In this document: positions 21,601-27,252 of the stretch, in pieces
Layout of the letters: each line of letters starts with the position of its first letter
Numbering within the stretch: the stretch's first letter is position 1
IMG/VR virus record: IMGVR_UViG_3300012920_000146
Span: 1-31,906 of that record
Length of the DNA stretch: 31,906 nt
Direction: 5' to 3' (one strand)
DNA from: a virus
Program-made: the position numbers and the translations under genes
The notes under the pieces: model-generated
The model's database searches: none
Seen by the model: the letters and a program-made list of their open reading frames with translations, nothing else
Told to the model about the DNA's origin: nothing

Positions 21601-21763
21601 CCGTTGTCTCTGGCGTTATTTGTTGCGGTTGAGACAAAAACGGTTCGATAGGCTTTAGCCTGTCCGCTGCCGTCACATTCAACGACCTCAAATAAGCAGC
21701 AAGCCCTTTTGGTTTGGCCCCTGCGTTAACCTGTTCTACAATCCATTGTTCAACAGTTGCCAT
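15653..21763 (-). CDS. giant internal virion / DNA-ejection protein candidate
   Basis: 2036 aa, the largest gene here. After a short N-terminal region comes a Gln-rich segment (about 48-90; QKQQRQFQQVQQQSRQQQR). Hydrophobic or glycine-rich stretches lie near 335-358 (YAYPATTLFMFLPFAKGIG) and 489-527 (FLGAAMIGDFLTPLFGMGAS), and the long middle is helical and charged. Near 236-251 an 8-9 aa unit is duplicated (GTVFDLDLEGTVFDRDL) next to a poly-Lys run. A 48-aa tandem duplication lies at about 1909-2003. The size, helical content, amphipathic stretches and the preceding small Ala/Gln-rich genes match ejection proteins of T7-like podoviruses (gp15/gp16 type). No lysozyme or transglycosylase motif was found. 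Alternatives: tape measure or polymerase-type virion protein. Confidence 0.72.
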   Translation of the reverse strand: MATVEQWIVEQVNAGAKPKGLAAYLRSLNVTAADRLKPIEPFLSQPQQITPETTAPTQQDIEGFQKQQRQFQQVQQQSRQQQRSVPVERMSPMQRATVTEPSAAEKGGELILAAQAGADRKKLIQVGRQQIALSQLKARQALPRLEERVGQLMAMFEDAKKRNVEIPGIVEQIQIMKGAINQIKTTFPEPPKTKDPAYQMLELAVRAPGLAQAAFLGSAAAGFAKSLPTISDELVKGTVFDLDLEGTVFDRDLTKKKKKEKLPSELMLEEGLRKYKEQSLAESFGSDLLSVGGMFFDIGKGFLGISKQGPIRSGLELGEGLLTAPTSLAKGYMQDPLVMGYAYPATTLFMFLPFAKGIGKGLKSRAQATRMAQQVMRESGVAPTPAYFKKALSDVYQTVGEVLDPVPVPLESLSPARQAAYTQKLKTQHQANLRKTIKDLEKKGEIKPEVAKKALEELSAMDIRLSTEVPGGVPPEFLIETNAAKLGKALKGSFLGAAMIGDFLTPLFGMGASTTLGAAVGGPGLAGIKALGPKVAGRFFPAAAVKLGNIADVYTRELVDPTLVQPRIGAVLDEPIRATERAKATGTVMSAELRQRPEQPVTSARMLEVPGRAYEASSKQGVVADPLAISRAVEMGGEAVRAARRADELKATRRVEQGRLDSEYARYVKGPQSIVEQQVVRPARPVYMQDVRNRSYFRDRVYNDMAETNFGDSFTSKAESGRAPVSFGQLAEKVPGLEYGEFQRAFAQNLHGYVEAQLRKTTVRNAKKVSLTTADAEAVANKIANQLVRDAKEKNPQLKFKKNKAAEFKAAVLDMVNSQEFQGHVQAHTVRLLDAIDAKTAKRKGVVAKKVSKAQRNIDRFSDEYVRDAGAAVYEIANKRGLSDGELSFFGTKAAGPEFAARQVVLKNSLRQKLIAEGVSEGMADTIAARLAKTLDERVILEAKYIKAEQARATAPRTAQEIKRAAEIETQSKRPVLEFTDPEMSRLVNDFAESVELLGLDKNRVHQMFAEAYGDQGSVGLLLDERMRGAFTKRLTDRLIKEKGAAQFDLPIIAEALTRYGLNPAEAQAAAILLFEGKEVTELRQRVQRFVLERDRDWQSKGRRISNEEAVNLLVKLGTEERPSVLAAKNEKAHTLLRKQIDTFVRETLLEDYVSGKSTDYAINGRPISEIIRETYNDFANDPKAQGEFRAGAVESLRDNLLGKMNQEAAGQALAREFQRSLVRAGYDPKTQKSVAYNGVVKQTALEALGEEPLAIVVDELFAEPGELFSNPAAVEKITELANEEIKAKLGEGAPTLTERQVQLRLAKLSKYETPSLVLQDALRKRGIEVDFNTVKVDPNYNSAISAHLENLNVLAQTGMLPTLYRHSKRALTTLSIKTIDGNIYSNIYLHSLMYGQTPARTQIGYATFMRDLVNYKKGNLNPQDTAIMRAIEGSGVMDSSAISDIVKSMKGSPVDGKPAQIYRNVMGKAAGFYQLGDGVPKGYSTLRTMRTMLSELERVEPGRDVVLMPKRGRNINMRKNADGSWTVFSGGKTRRISSTSQQYYNLIADTAARTARETLVDFNKVPTALKRLQSKASLLTPVSMFFTWAHQTMELPGKPGIFSGALNFEPLGHIRTNSPYLLKAQSKGLLKLAAKRASIGALARYYDTKNEDGESRVHRIMSGYGSQGAPLVRSRTGEDTFGVSNPMNANAFSTTATMARLARGLGYQLFGRDAARKASAKAPEERSDYDKQMLRLEQSRLAGQLDPLKDAAMLAGLAHPTFANVVKLINRGDEDGGLALMETAVNFLAGTTVGGATRLAYDAGMGNVLRRAKVVQERGEKIDGRFENIADYMIYHVFKEGLRETNIAKNGKEWIKRQRNRYKFPYAGNLKRLQQVGPTGRDLKQNKRLLSLGEDKIEFMRHRLAMFGGKKSSFRFPLDKEYKFLRKTKNRTTEQEAYYQRVLEVRERWIETGIKLFGKSSFRFPLDKEYNLLRKTKNRTPEQEAYYQRVREKWVETGKKLFGGKKDVKGLFQEDLDAYMQRLKGSPRLKKNTFQ
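15750..16041 (-). repeat. 144-base tandem duplication inside the giant gene
   Basis: Two adjacent copies, offset by 144 bases (for example CTAAAGGAA at 15862 and at 16006), encode SSFRFPLDKEYKFLRKTKNR and SSFRFPLDKEYNLLRKTKNR followed by near-identical EQEAYYQRV and WIETG/WVETG segments. A 3-codon insertion in the first copy (VLEVRERW against VREKW) and a lost Gly-Lys in the second are the main differences. The period is 48 codons. Confidence 0.9.
21013..21057 (-). repeat. 27-base tandem duplication
   Basis: GGTCAAATACTGTTCCCT occurs at 21013-21030 and 21040-21057 (offset 27 bases), encoding the repeated GTVFD segment of the giant protein. It keeps the reading frame and neighbours an AAA-rich poly-Lys run. 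Confidence 0.88.
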
Positions 21764-21766
21764 AAA

Positions 21767-23368
21767 TTATTGCCCTGATTTACCTTCAAGAAGATTTAGG
21801 GTTGGTACGGCTGCGCGTGAAGGAGGTGGAGGAGGGGGAGAGGGGGGCGTGTTTGTAGTGACCCCGCCAGAGCCGCCTTGTGGTCCCTGCACGAACTCTA
21901 TTTCTGGTAGGTAGAAATCGCTTGGAATATTGCCCGTAAGAATGTCCTGCGGAATCTTCTTGCCTTTGTTTTGTTTTTCTAATGTCCAATCGCGAATGTA
22001 TCGCGCACGAGCATTTAAAAGCCTGTTGTAGTTAAACAACTGAAGTTGCTTTTTAAATTCTTTTGTTTGTTTTTCCCAAGTATCTACCTTGCGTTTAAAG
22101 TCCATTGGCTTTTCGTTCGCTTGTTTGACAGGCCTTTTAGGTAGTTTTGCGCCATAATTTTCAACAAAGGTGCGAGCGCGTTTGGTTGCTGCCTCTGATT
22201 TGCGGATTTCTGTGTCAAGCTGTTTTTGAGTAGCCGTGCCTTTGCTCAAGAAAAACATTTTCTTTTGAAAATGGTACCTTAAACCAGCCTGGCGTCTTTG
22301 GCCTTTTTGCCTAAGTCTTTCAAGCGATTCCTTCTTTTTATACAAATCAGTCTGTAAGTCTTTTCTTGCCTGTGCGGCAGCGTCAGCGGCGGCTTTTTGA
22401 GCAGCAAGCGCAGCCTTTTGCCTCTCGCCCAACGCAAGAACAGCATCGGCTCTTTGCTGCGTAGCCCTGTCACGAGCTTCGGTTGCAAGCAAAGAAGCCT
22501 GCTGCCTGCCGCGCTCTAGCTCCGCACGCACCGGAGTGATCTCTGATGGCATTCTCAAACGCTTCATCATATCTGCAATTGCTTTTTGCCTACGTTGCGC
22601 GGCAGGAATTTCGCCAATTGTCGTAGCAAGCGGAATGTCTGCCAGCGGACTGTATTGAAGACCTAAAAGCATGCGCCTAACAGTCTGGAAGTCGCCTAGC
22701 ATTAATGCAGATCGAATAGCAGTCTCAGCATCCGCGATTGTATTAAACGTAGGAAGCGCCTGTGGTGACTCCGCAACAGCTTGCTCTGCGGCGGCAACAG
22801 CTTGACCTGTTTTGGCTAACTGCTCTGCGGCCAAATACTGTTGCTCATTGGGGCCGCCAAGAGTCATGCCGGGAACCGGAGACTCAAATCCAAACTTGCC
22901 AGGATCTGGCATTGGCCCCACGTCTACGGGAAGCGGCGCTTGCGGTAGTTGCGCCGCAACATCGGGGGCAAGCTGCACAAACCTTGGGCCAAGACCGGCA
23001 CCCGGAGTTACACCAAGCGACTGCTGAAGCTGCTGTTGCGTTGACCCCAGCCCCGGCGCAAGAGGAAGCGGCTGCGCCCCAATGTCTGCTGCCTGAGCCT
23101 TTGCTTGCTGGGCGGCTTGTTGAGCAGCATCTAGTTGCTGGGCAGCAATCTCTCCCTGCTGAACCGGCGGCTGGTACTCTTGGCTAAGAAACGGAGCGAC
23201 GGCGTCAGCAATCTTTTTTGCGTTTTGAACAGTCGATAAAACTTTGTTAATGGTTTTCATAGAGTCCCGGCCCTCTGTTCTTACAAACAAATTGCCTTGT
23301 TTAGGAACCCAATAAGGTCGCCCTTGTCCCCGGCCTAAGTTTAAAATAATATTTGCGGCAGACGCCAT
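21767..23368 (-). CDS. internal virion protein with coiled coil and poly-proline tail
   Basis: 533 aa from minus-strand ATG at 23366-23368 with AGGAGGCGATT upstream. Residues about 65-140 are Ala/Gln-rich (AAQQLDAAQQAAQQAKAQAA), about 275-430 are a long charged coiled coil (DAAAQARKDLQTDLYKKKES), and near 508-520 there is a proline run (PPSPPPPPPSR). No enzyme motif is seen. Its stop lies 3 bases before the giant gene and its composition fits the T7 gp15-like partner that forms the ejection channel. Family not confirmed. Confidence 0.62.
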   Translation of the reverse strand: MASAANIILNLGRGQGRPYWVPKQGNLFVRTEGRDSMKTINKVLSTVQNAKKIADAVAPFLSQEYQPPVQQGEIAAQQLDAAQQAAQQAKAQAADIGAQPLPLAPGLGSTQQQLQQSLGVTPGAGLGPRFVQLAPDVAAQLPQAPLPVDVGPMPDPGKFGFESPVPGMTLGGPNEQQYLAAEQLAKTGQAVAAAEQAVAESPQALPTFNTIADAETAIRSALMLGDFQTVRRMLLGLQYSPLADIPLATTIGEIPAAQRRQKAIADMMKRLRMPSEITPVRAELERGRQQASLLATEARDRATQQRADAVLALGERQKAALAAQKAAADAAAQARKDLQTDLYKKKESLERLRQKGQRRQAGLRYHFQKKMFFLSKGTATQKQLDTEIRKSEAATKRARTFVENYGAKLPKRPVKQANEKPMDFKRKVDTWEKQTKEFKKQLQLFNYNRLLNARARYIRDWTLEKQNKGKKIPQDILTGNIPSDFYLPEIEFVQGPQGGSGGVTTNTPPSPPPPPPSRAAVPTLNLLEGKSGQ

Positions 23369-23377
23369 AATCGCCTC

Positions 23378-23995
23378 CTAGTTAAACCAAGTGCTTGGGT
23401 CGGTCCACCGAAACTGATTTTCGTAAGGATCGCCAATTTCGCTAACTCTGTTGACGTAGTACATCAAAAGCTCTGGCTCGCTTTCAACAAACTGACGAAT
23501 GGCGCTAACGTTACGCTCGTAATCTTCTTTGTTGTTGGCAGACTTAATTGCATCTTGAATCATTTTTTCAACTTTCATTTTAGCTTCGGCAAGACGCTCG
23601 GAAGCCGTCCCGTACTGAAGCATTTTGTCAGCTGCCGTTGCTTGAGTCGCGTAGCCCTCGGACTGCATTTTTGCAGCGTCAGCAAGAGCTTGTGCGCTTG
23701 TGAAGCCAAACCCCGCAGCCTTCTGCGCTGCCTGAAGACCGCCTTGCAAAGCGCCGCCGTAAGCAGACGCTCCGCCTCGCCCAGCTTGCGCCGCACCAGC
23801 AGCCAACCCAGCAGCGGCCTGCCCGTAAAGGGCACGCTCAGCCTGAGGCATTGCCTTTTTTAAACGAGCCTCGTAGTCCTGGGCTCCACTAATAAGCTTT
23901 TGTGCCGCTAGTTCTGAAGACGTGCCGATTTGGTTGATTTGTTGGTTCTTGTACGCCAAGCCCGAAGCGTCTTCTTGGTTTAGTTTCTTTGCCAT
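23378..23995 (-). CDS. Ala/Gly-rich internal virion protein
   Basis: 205 aa from minus-strand ATG at 23993-23995 with CAGGAGGCTGTA upstream. The middle (about 55-105) is a small-residue, weakly hydrophobic region (YGQAAAGLAAGAAQAGRGGA, QGGLQAAQKAAGFGFTSAQA), flanked by charged helices, and the end is FRWTDPSTWFN. The composition resembles the small ejection protein of podoviruses (T7 gp14 or P22 gp7 type), which enters the outer membrane. It is the first of three consecutive genes of rising size (205, 533, 2036 aa), the same order as T7 14-15-16. Confidence 0.62.
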   Translation of the reverse strand: MAKKLNQEDASGLAYKNQQINQIGTSSELAAQKLISGAQDYEARLKKAMPQAERALYGQAAAGLAAGAAQAGRGGASAYGGALQGGLQAAQKAAGFGFTSAQALADAAKMQSEGYATQATAADKMLQYGTASERLAEAKMKVEKMIQDAIKSANNKEDYERNVSAIRQFVESEPELLMYYVNRVSEIGDPYENQFRWTDPSTWFN

Positions 23996-24031
23996 TACAG
24001 CCTCCTGACTGCAATATGCAGCCGTTTGCCT

Positions 24032-25783
24032 TTAACGTCCAGCAGTCATTTTAGGGTCGCGACCGCCGACAACGGTTTTCTTGCCTATTAAATACAGCCA
24101 GTTACCGCCGACCCCGGCATAGACCTCGTTGTTTCCAGCGGCCCCATCAGAGCCCAGCCCGCCTGGGTCTGTAAAAGACTGGCGAACAACTATGTATTGC
24201 TCTGCGCCTTTAGTTGCAGGCGGGTTGTTTGCGCCCGCTTGCGACCTGCCCTGAGTCGTCACAACAGAGGCTCCTTTGGCTACAAAAAATGGAGGGCCCT
24301 GGACAATGCTTGCTCCAGCAATGTTTTTTAAACCAACGCCGTTTGTGGCCCCTTTGGAAACTAGAGGAACTTGAACAAGATCAAACGTGTGGTCAAACGA
24401 GGTCATGCTTGAGTCTGCGCCGTGCCTAATTCTGTCTATCGTGTTGTTGGCAATGTTTGCCGCCGTATAGCTCAAATGCGCCACTTGCTGAAACGCGCTG
24501 TGGTCCGCCTGCTGCCCCGTGAACAAGGCGACCCCAACTTCTCCCGCAAAGGTTGCCGAAGACGGCTTAGCTCCCGATGTGGTTGGCAGGTGAGGCGCTC
24601 CTCCGGCGGCGGCAGAGGCTGGGCTGCCGTAGTTAAGAGCCAAAACGCAATGATGAATAACAAAAGGATAATTAATGGGAATCCATCGCTCATCTACAAT
24701 AGGTCCGCTAAACGGGGTTCCCCCGGCGTTAGCCGCATCACCAACAGTGTCGCTAGTTAACCGGCCTCTATGAGAAAAGTTGCTCCATAGCGGAACCGCC
24801 ACAACCTCAAGGCCGCTGTCTTTGGTAAAGAACTCGTAAGCACTTGTCGCGCCCTGCTTTGTGTAGCCGGACAAAAGCTTGTTCATAAGCTGCCCATCAA
24901 ACAAAGATGCGACAGTACTGATGCCGTCAGAAGCTTCCGCTGTGATCGTAGCGTTCGCAGTTGGCGTCGTTATGTTAAAAGGTGTGGTTGACGTCGTGCC
25001 GTTATGAGGCGGCATGTTTTGGACGTTGTCCGCCGAGGTGTCTCGAGCAACGCGCTCGCAGCTAAATCTCATAGTGCAAAGAAACGAAGGCATTGATAGC
25101 CAAAGGTTTTCAGCCGACGCAGGAAGAGCGTCTGGATGCAGCCCGTCAGCCTGCACGCATAGCATAAGCGTTTTGTACGGATGAACATCTTTGTTCAAAT
25201 CGGTAAACAGAAAGGGGTTTAGCCGAAGGAATCTTCCTGTGTAAAAAGTTGGCGAAAGCGTCGCGCTAAACACCTCTCGGTCAGGATCCGTTCCAGACTG
25301 GCTGTTGTAAGAAAGCATAGCTTTTTCAACTAAGCTCAACTTAATCTCAAGCCTTTTGGCTGCGTTGTGCGACAGATAACCTTCTTGCGTGGATACGGCG
25401 TTATTTGAGTCAAGAATGGCCGCTGGCTCAGCCCTTTGGTCAAAAGAGACGCTCATCTCTTCAAGAGAATAGCGAGCAGTTGAACTATCAATTATTGCTG
25501 AAGAGTTCAGAAGCTCTTGAGGCTGCGGTACAGCAAAAGGAAAGGCAAATGCGTATTTGTCTTTGTTTTGCCACGAAGATGCTGAAGTGTCTGCATAAAG
25601 CTGATAGCCCGAAAGCTGGGGGACCCAGAAAGAAACTCGAAACGACGTTTCACTATCTCGAACAACTTTAGGAGCCAATCTGGCACTTGCAAGAGCCGCC
25701 GCAACGCTTTCCATCGGGGCGTAAACGTGCTCAAGAAGAAGCTTTACTCCGCGAGATAACTTTTTCCGGGTAAACTGGCTCAC
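24032..25783 (-). CDS. virion structural protein, unassigned
   Basis: 583 aa from minus-strand GTG at 25781-25783, which overlaps the previous TGA as GTGA and has TTGGAG upstream. The N-terminus is helical (RGVKLLLEHVYAPMESVAAA) and the remainder is beta-rich with Ser/Thr/Asn/Gly loops (HNGTTSTTPFNITTPTANAT) and an Ala/Gly-rich C-terminus. No enzyme motif. It shares the short N-terminal helical start plus beta body pattern with the 292-aa gene next to it. A tail, appendage or decoration protein is likely; a coat protein is less likely given its place after the nozzle. Confidence 0.58.
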   Translation of the reverse strand: MSQFTRKKLSRGVKLLLEHVYAPMESVAAALASARLAPKVVRDSETSFRVSFWVPQLSGYQLYADTSASSWQNKDKYAFAFPFAVPQPQELLNSSAIIDSSTARYSLEEMSVSFDQRAEPAAILDSNNAVSTQEGYLSHNAAKRLEIKLSLVEKAMLSYNSQSGTDPDREVFSATLSPTFYTGRFLRLNPFLFTDLNKDVHPYKTLMLCVQADGLHPDALPASAENLWLSMPSFLCTMRFSCERVARDTSADNVQNMPPHNGTTSTTPFNITTPTANATITAEASDGISTVASLFDGQLMNKLLSGYTKQGATSAYEFFTKDSGLEVVAVPLWSNFSHRGRLTSDTVGDAANAGGTPFSGPIVDERWIPINYPFVIHHCVLALNYGSPASAAAGGAPHLPTTSGAKPSSATFAGEVGVALFTGQQADHSAFQQVAHLSYTAANIANNTIDRIRHGADSSMTSFDHTFDLVQVPLVSKGATNGVGLKNIAGASIVQGPPFFVAKGASVVTTQGRSQAGANNPPATKGAEQYIVVRQSFTDPGGLGSDGAAGNNEVYAGVGGNWLYLIGKKTVVGGRDPKMTAGR

Positions 25784-26658
25784 GATTTCTCCAACATGCT
25801 TATTGCGACTGAATAGTATTGCTTGGCAAACGAGTTAGTGCTACCCCAGCCCGTGTCGTAGGGAGTGTCAAAGAGCCCGTTTGAATACTGAGGAATAACA
25901 AGGTTTAATCGCACGCGGCTGTTTTGTGGGATTGGGACTTCAACATCTAAGTTGACATAAACACCTGTCGGGTTAGGCCCCGCTACAGCGGGGTATTCAG
26001 GCTTCATGTCGGTAGATATTGCCGCGTTCATTTTCCAAGCGTCTGCGGGGAACCTTGTCCTAAGAACCTCGGTATTTCCTTGCGATCTGCCTTCTTGGGT
26101 AAACGGGTTATCCACAGCAAGCTCGACGGTAAAGTCGTCCGAAGGGTCTCCCTGGTTTTTTCCAGGAGGAACCTCTTCCCCGTTTGGGCCGTAAATAAAC
26201 GAGTTGGTAAATTCATTATCCGTTCTCATAACAAACATTATTTTTGTAATAATTGTTGGTTTAAACACATGGAGCGAAGACGACCATTGGTAGTAGTTAT
26301 CCCCTCCCCCCAAGCTAATAGATGTTTTTAAAAACGGAAGCCCCCACCCTTTAGACCTGTACTCGTTTGTTGGGTAAAATAAGCTTTCATCTACTGCCTG
26401 GTTAAAGGTAAAGCTATAAGGAAGATTTCTTGGGTTCATCCAGGGCAAGGACGGAGAGCCATAAACGCCGCCCGCTGAGACAGGCTTCGCTGGCTGGTAT
26501 CCCGCAACAAACGTGGTTTCTGTCCAGTTTCTTTCTAAGTCACGGGGCTGAAGAGCATTAAACCTATCAACAAACGCTTGCATAAAACCGTCTAAGCGGT
26601 TGCCATCAATTGTTGTGTCTTCAGTAAACTGTAAGCGACGTACAAGCTCTCGTATCAT
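25780..26658 (-). CDS. virion structural protein, unassigned
   Basis: 292 aa from minus-strand ATG at 26656-26658, with TAGGAG about 8 bases upstream overlapping the previous stop. A short helical N-terminus (RRLQFTEDTTIDGNRLDGFM) precedes a beta-rich body (YYQWSSSLHVFKPTIITKIM, VPIPQNSRVRLNLVIPQYSN). The C-terminus ends KQYYSVAISMLEKS. No enzyme motif is seen. It is coupled by a 4-base overlap to the 583-aa gene. Probably a tail or appendage component, by context. Confidence 0.58.
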   Translation of the reverse strand: MIRELVRRLQFTEDTTIDGNRLDGFMQAFVDRFNALQPRDLERNWTETTFVAGYQPAKPVSAGGVYGSPSLPWMNPRNLPYSFTFNQAVDESLFYPTNEYRSKGWGLPFLKTSISLGGGDNYYQWSSSLHVFKPTIITKIMFVMRTDNEFTNSFIYGPNGEEVPPGKNQGDPSDDFTVELAVDNPFTQEGRSQGNTEVLRTRFPADAWKMNAAISTDMKPEYPAVAGPNPTGVYVNLDVEVPIPQNSRVRLNLVIPQYSNGLFDTPYDTGWGSTNSFAKQYYSVAISMLEKS

Positions 26659-26667
26659 AGCGTTCTC

Positions 26668-27252
26668 CTACGTCGTTACAAACACGGCTGTTGCGGTTCC
26701 CAGCGCGTTTCCGGTTTTGTTTGAGGCTATTACGCCAACATTTGCCGCAGCGCCTGAGTTGTTAATTACGCTACCAGCAGTAGCGATCGTGCCCCCAAAA
26801 AAACAACCAACAAACCGCGCTTTCCCGCCGCTTTCTATTTTAACAAATGTCGGGGGCATAGATTCCTTTTTAATAAACCGGCAGTTAACAAACGTTACAT
26901 CACCTGTTGCTTTAATTTGCACCAAATGGTCTACGTTGTTTTCGCCTTCAGAGCCAATAAAATCAAGCCCTTCCACATGCGCCTCCGAGCCAAAAACGGC
27001 AAGGCGATTCATTTTTGCGCCTGGAGCGGCAGTTATCCGGCTCCCTGGATTGCTCCATTCAAACCCAACATGGGTTCCTGAAAGAAGATAAAACCCATTG
27101 TCTTTTAAGAGATCTTCATCCAGAGAGTCTCCCGGCCTTACCACATTCTGGCCAACAGCATTGACAGTGGTATGAAACTCATTGCGTTGCGACCAAGACT
27201 CAACGTAGGCTCGGTCACCTTGCAGAAGTATTTCTAAAGGAATCCGAGTCAT
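26668..27252 (-). CDS. beta-helix virion protein
   Basis: 194 aa. Minus-strand ATG at 27250-27252 is preferred since it overlaps the previous TAA by one base; an earlier in-frame ATG at 27264 lies within that gene. The sequence shows rungs of about 20 residues with repeated aromatic/aliphatic positions (RLAVFGSEAHVEGLDFIGSE, VQIKATGDVTFVNCRFIKKE, VKIESGGKARFVGCFFGGTI), typical of a right-handed parallel beta-helix. Its length is too short for a tailspike with enzyme activity. A cap, needle or connector role in the tail is possible. Confidence 0.6.
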   Translation of the reverse strand: MTRIPLEILLQGDRAYVESWSQRNEFHTTVNAVGQNVVRPGDSLDEDLLKDNGFYLLSGTHVGFEWSNPGSRITAAPGAKMNRLAVFGSEAHVEGLDFIGSEGENNVDHLVQIKATGDVTFVNCRFIKKESMPPTFVKIESGGKARFVGCFFGGTIATAGSVINNSGAAANVGVIASNKTGNALGTATAVFVTT

